This document shows, in pieces, positions 61,217 through 64,000 of a stretch of 64,000 bases of DNA (within the stretch, counting starts at the first letter, position 1; each line of letters opens with the position of its first letter). Below the pieces are notes generated by a model that had not been told where the DNA came from, ran no database searches, and saw nothing but the letters and a program-made list of their open reading frames with translations. Source of the DNA: CAYNRA01 sp046296415 (GTDB lineage: Bacteria; Bacteroidota; Bacteroidia; Cytophagales; Spirosomataceae); NCBI GenBank assembly GCA_046296415.1, contig JBKBLN010000005.1, forward strand, positions 1 through 64,000, written 5' to 3'. The translations under genes were made by a program, and so were the position numbers.

Positions 61217-62311
61217 ATGACCCTAAAGACCATTCCCTTACAATCTGTTCATGAAGCATTGGGTGCCAAAATGGTGCCATTTGCCGGTTATTTAATGCCA
61301 GTTCGGTATTCTTCAGACCTTGAGGAGCACCTTTGTGTTCGTCAAAAAGTAGGTATTTTTGATGTATCGCACATGGGTGAATTTTTGATCAAAGGACCTA
61401 AAGCCTTGGATTTAATCCAGCGGGTATCTGCAAATGATGCCTCCACTTTGTCACCTGGGAAGGTACAATACAGTTATCTACCCAATGTACAAGGTGGCGT
61501 GGTGGATGATTTATTGATCTATTGTTTGGCTCCGGAAACGTATTACTTGGTTGTTAATGCTTCCAATATAGAGAAAGATTGGAACTGGATAGCATCCTAC
61601 AACACCGAAGGCGTGGACATGACTAATTTGTCGGAAAACACGTGTTTATTCGCTGTCCAAGGACCTTTAGCTGAGGCAACTCTGCAAGGATTAACGGATA
61701 TCCCTTTAGGAGACATGGCATATTACACGTGCCAACAAGGGACATTGGCGGGCATTTCCAATGTTTTGATTTCGGCAACGGGTTATACGGGAGCAGGTGG
61801 TTTTGAACTTTATGTTCCATCTAGCGAGGCGGAGGCTGTTTGGAATGCCATATTGGCGGCCGGAGCTCCTCATGGAATTCAACCGATTGGATTAGGTGCT
61901 CGGGACACATTAAGGCTTGAGATGGGCTACTGTCTGTATGGGAATGATATAACAGACGAAACATCTCCTCTAGAAGCAGGGTTGGGCTGGGTTACGAAAT
62001 TTACCAAATCATTTGTGAATTCGGAGGCACTTCAAGAACAAAAAAGGTTGGGCCTAGAACGAAAATTAGTGGCCATTCTCATGGTAGATAAAGCGATTCC
62101 AAGAAGTCATTATCCCGTCTGTGCGGCCGACGGAACAGTGATTGGAGAGGTTACTTCTGGGACTATGTCACCTGTTTTGCAGAAAGGAATTGCATTGGCG
62201 TATGTAGCCTTGGCCCATGCTCAGGTTGGGCAGGAAGTTTGGGTCAAGGTCCGTGAAAAATTAATGCGAGCGGAAGTGGTTAAACTCCCGTTTGTTTCAA
62301 AAGGTGTTTGA
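61217..62311 (+). CDS. gcvT: Aminomethyltransferase (glycine cleavage T protein)
   Basis: Takes the aminomethyl group from lipoyl-GcvH, releases ammonia and forms 5,10-methylene-THF. 364 aa, normal. MVPFAGYLMPVRYSSDLEEH near residue 19, VGIFDVSHMGEF near 43, TGYTGAGGFELYVP near 191, LGARDTLRLEMGYCLYGNDI near 227 and LEAGLGWVTKF near 252. Links functionally to lipB in the same window, which supplies the lipoyl arm. gcvH and gcvP are elsewhere. Confidence 0.96.
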   Translation: MTLKTIPLQSVHEALGAKMVPFAGYLMPVRYSSDLEEHLCVRQKVGIFDVSHMGEFLIKGPKALDLIQRVSANDASTLSPGKVQYSYLPNVQGGVVDDLLIYCLAPETYYLVVNASNIEKDWNWIASYNTEGVDMTNLSENTCLFAVQGPLAEATLQGLTDIPLGDMAYYTCQQGTLAGISNVLISATGYTGAGGFELYVPSSEAEAVWNAILAAGAPHGIQPIGLGARDTLRLEMGYCLYGNDITDETSPLEAGLGWVTKFTKSFVNSEALQEQKRLGLERKLVAILMVDKAIPRSHYPVCAADGTVIGEVTSGTMSPVLQKGIALAYVALAHAQVGQEVWVKVREKLMRAEVVKLPFVSKGV

Positions 62312-62325
62312 TTGAAAAAAGATAA

Positions 62326-62359
62326 AAAAAGGGACGTTGAATCAATAACGTCCCTTTTT
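62326..62359 (+). terminator. Intrinsic terminator after gcvT
   Basis: GGGACGTT (62331-62338) with AACGTCCC (62347-62354), 8-nt loop, A-run before and T-run after. Confidence 0.92.
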
Positions 62360-62489
62360 GTTTGGAAACTATGGAGTTGGAGAAGGGATGGTAACACCGT
62401 TGGGGAAACTGTATGCTTGCATACTATGCTGAAAATGACTAATTTGGGATCTAATTCAACTCTTTAGTCACTTTTATCAACATTAAAAA

Positions 62490-63629
62490 ATGAATTTTAC
62501 CCTATCAGAAGAACATGTGGCCGTACAGCAGGCTGCACGGGATTTTGCCAGGACCGAGCTACTTCCTGGTGTGATTGACCGCGACATTCAAGCGCAATTT
62601 CCGGCGGCACAAGTAAAAAAAATGGGCGAGTTAGGATTTATGGGCATGATGGTGGATCCTGCCTATGGGGGAGGTGGGATGGATACGCTAAGTTACGTAT
62701 TGGCGATGGAAGAAATTTCCAAAGTAGATGCCTCCGCTGGTGTGATTATGTCGGTGAATAACTCATTGGTTTGTTATGGACTAAACCAGTATGGCAGTGA
62801 GGAGCAAAAAGAGACGTTTTTGCGTCCACTGGCTACAGGAGAGAAATTGGGAGCCTTTTGTTTGTCGGAGCCCGAGGCGGGATCTGATGCCACGTCGCAA
62901 AAGACGACTGCAGAGGAATTCGAGGGGGGATATGTGGTGAATGGGATAAAAAATTGGATAACCAACGGGAATTCGGCTGATATTTACCTTGTAATGGCAC
63001 AAACTGACGCGAGTTTGAAGCATAAAGGAATCAATTGTTTGGTGGTTGAAAAAGGTGCACCGGGTTTTTCAGTAGGAAAGAAAGAGGACAAAATGGGTAT
63101 TCGGGCATCAGATACGCATTCATTGATGTTTCAGGATGTTAAAGTCCCGGTTAGTCAACGAATAGGAGAAAACGGATTTGGATTCAAGTTCGCCATGAGT
63201 ACACTGAATGGAGGCCGGATTGGTATAGCGGCACAGGCATTGGGTATTGCCGCAGGGGCTTATGAATTGTCTGTGGCATATGCCAAAGAACGAAAAGCTT
63301 TTGGAAAAGTGATCGCAGACCACCAGGCCATTCAATTCAAATTAGCCGACATGCGAACACGCATTCAGGCTGCTCGCCTTTTGGTGTATGAAGCTGCGGT
63401 TAAAAAAGATCAAGGCCAAGCCTATGTTGAGGCGGCGGCAATGGCTAAACTCTATGCCTCAGAGGTAGCTATGTGGGCCACTACCGAAGCCGTTCAGATT
63501 CATGGAGGTTATGGTTATGTTCGAGAATACCATGTAGAGCGAATGATGCGTGACGCCAAAATTACGCAGATCTATGAGGGTACTTCTGAGATTCAGCGAT
63601 TGGTTATCGCACGCGAAATCCTAAAATAA
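62490..63629 (+). CDS. Acyl-CoA dehydrogenase
   Basis: 379-aa FAD flavoprotein that introduces the alpha-beta double bond in acyl-CoA. FCLSEPEAGSDATSQKTTA near residue 126, NGIKNWITNGNSADIYLVMA near 151, GRIGIAAQALGIAAGAYEL near 240 and the C-terminal MRDAKITQIYEGTSEIQRLV (catalytic Glu) are all present. It resembles short/branched-chain or butyryl-CoA dehydrogenases, but chain length is not determinable. Monocistronic, ending at a strong terminator. Confidence 0.96.
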   Translation: MNFTLSEEHVAVQQAARDFARTELLPGVIDRDIQAQFPAAQVKKMGELGFMGMMVDPAYGGGGMDTLSYVLAMEEISKVDASAGVIMSVNNSLVCYGLNQYGSEEQKETFLRPLATGEKLGAFCLSEPEAGSDATSQKTTAEEFEGGYVVNGIKNWITNGNSADIYLVMAQTDASLKHKGINCLVVEKGAPGFSVGKKEDKMGIRASDTHSLMFQDVKVPVSQRIGENGFGFKFAMSTLNGGRIGIAAQALGIAAGAYELSVAYAKERKAFGKVIADHQAIQFKLADMRTRIQAARLLVYEAAVKKDQGQAYVEAAAMAKLYASEVAMWATTEAVQIHGGYGYVREYHVERMMRDAKITQIYEGTSEIQRLVIAREILK

Positions 63630-63653
63630 AAATGAATTTTTTTTCATTTGGCT

Positions 63654-63685
63654 GGCTAGACAGTGTTCTACTGTCTAGCCTTTTT
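63654..63685 (+). terminator. Intrinsic terminator after the acyl-CoA dehydrogenase
   Basis: 11-bp stem GGCTAGACAGT / ACTGTCTAGCC with a 5-nt loop and five Ts. Confidence 0.94.
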
Positions 63686-64000
63686 GTTGTATAGAGTCGG
63701 CTGGGACGGGTATTGAATAAAAAGTTCTTTTTTTCTTACAAGCGAAATACTAGACAATCCAGGAACGAAGTTAAATTAGAGTTAGATTTTTTTAAGAAAA
63801 TGGGGCAAATCTATGCTCAGATGTGGTATTTATTGAGCATGAGATAAAATGTAGGAAATTTGAATTTTTTAGAATAATTATTAGTTTTGTACAAATAATA
63901 TCAAAAAAGTGATATTGATCCAACATCAGGCTGTACAGAAAATACGAACTAGCTCAACCTGTGATTAACCCTTGATAAAATACCCCACTGCATATGGAAG
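63686..64000. other. Non-coding right edge
   Basis: 315 bp, A+T-rich, no supported gene. TAGTTTTG at 63892-63899 fits a -7 element on the plus strand but has no -33 partner at 19-21 bp. It may be the promoter of a gene that starts beyond the window. Nothing else is recognisable. Confidence 0.5.

Noticed and set aside
1..64000. tRNA genes, CRISPR arrays, insertion sequences, prophage
   Set aside because: I looked in all gaps over about 100 bp for cloverleaf arms, repeat-spacer patterns and terminal repeats and saw none; all genes have housekeeping or phylum-typical families. A tRNAscan and repeat search would confirm.

Overview
The window is chromosomal DNA from a member of the Bacteroidota, most likely a Cytophagales-type gliding bacterium (the phylum is well supported, the order is an inference). 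The evidence is family content and promoter style: a GldJ-like gliding lipoprotein, a TonB-dependent receptor paired with a DUF4249 lipoprotein, DUF4292, DUF4296, DUF4136, DUF4175 and DUF2911 proteins, a NagB/PIG-L fusion, and promoters of the TTTG-N19/20-TAnnTTTG type. Few genes have a clear Shine-Dalgarno sequence, as is usual for the phylum. I see no phage, transposon, CRISPR array or tRNA, and no obvious broken gene. Gene content is core and housekeeping throughout.

Left edge (1-529): the first bases are the extreme 5' end of a 16S rRNA gene on the minus strand, preceded by a leader and three tandem rrn promoters with identical spacing. Region 530-9415 is a minus-strand block: ComEC, PanB, a degenerate (EnvC-like) M23 protein, a DUF4292 lipoprotein, two TPR proteins and an epimerase. 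Region 9.5-16.4 kb is mixed: a CBM9-like protein, a corrinoid adenosyltransferase, QueA, two DUF4136 lipoproteins, a PlsC-type acyltransferase, AroB and MsrA. Region 16.5-30 kb is mostly plus strand: Mfd, GldJ, ComF (minus), exonuclease III, a giant coiled-coil DUF4175 membrane protein, MnmG and an Ig-like lipoprotein.

The most interesting part is 26.4-33.1 kb. Two parS sites (one a perfect TGTTTCACGTGAAACA) lie directly upstream of mnmG. About 3.5 kb further on, a 352-bp gene-free stretch (29988-30339) carries an array of about 11 co-oriented DnaA-box-like 9-mers followed by a very A+T-rich segment. Two consensus DnaA boxes form an inverted pair at 33081-33106. Together with mnmG and an rrn operon pointing away, this looks like the replication origin and its ParB-loading region. 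A third parS-like site overlaps the start codon of a membrane TPR gene at 48376.

Region 30.3-35 kb: TPR protein, AccD, Dxr and a RluA-type pseudouridine synthase. Region 35-48.3 kb: small membrane protein, NagB/PIG-L fusion, divergent TonB receptor and DUF4249 lipoprotein, a lone MraY, a VWA-like lipoprotein, YraN, LipB overlapping a cysteine desulfurase, DsbD, cyclophilin and phosphatidylserine decarboxylase. Region 48.4-64 kb: membrane/TPR protein, LolD/MacB-type ATPase, DUF2911 protein, polytopic membrane protein, GDP-fucose synthase, MORN-like protein, ATP synthase beta and epsilon (split from the rest of the atp genes), NeuD-type acetyltransferase, a DUF58 pair, DUF4296 lipoprotein, dolichol-phosphate-mannose-synthase-like glycosyltransferase, GcvT and an acyl-CoA dehydrogenase. 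Many genes end at strong hairpin terminators, often shared by convergent neighbours.
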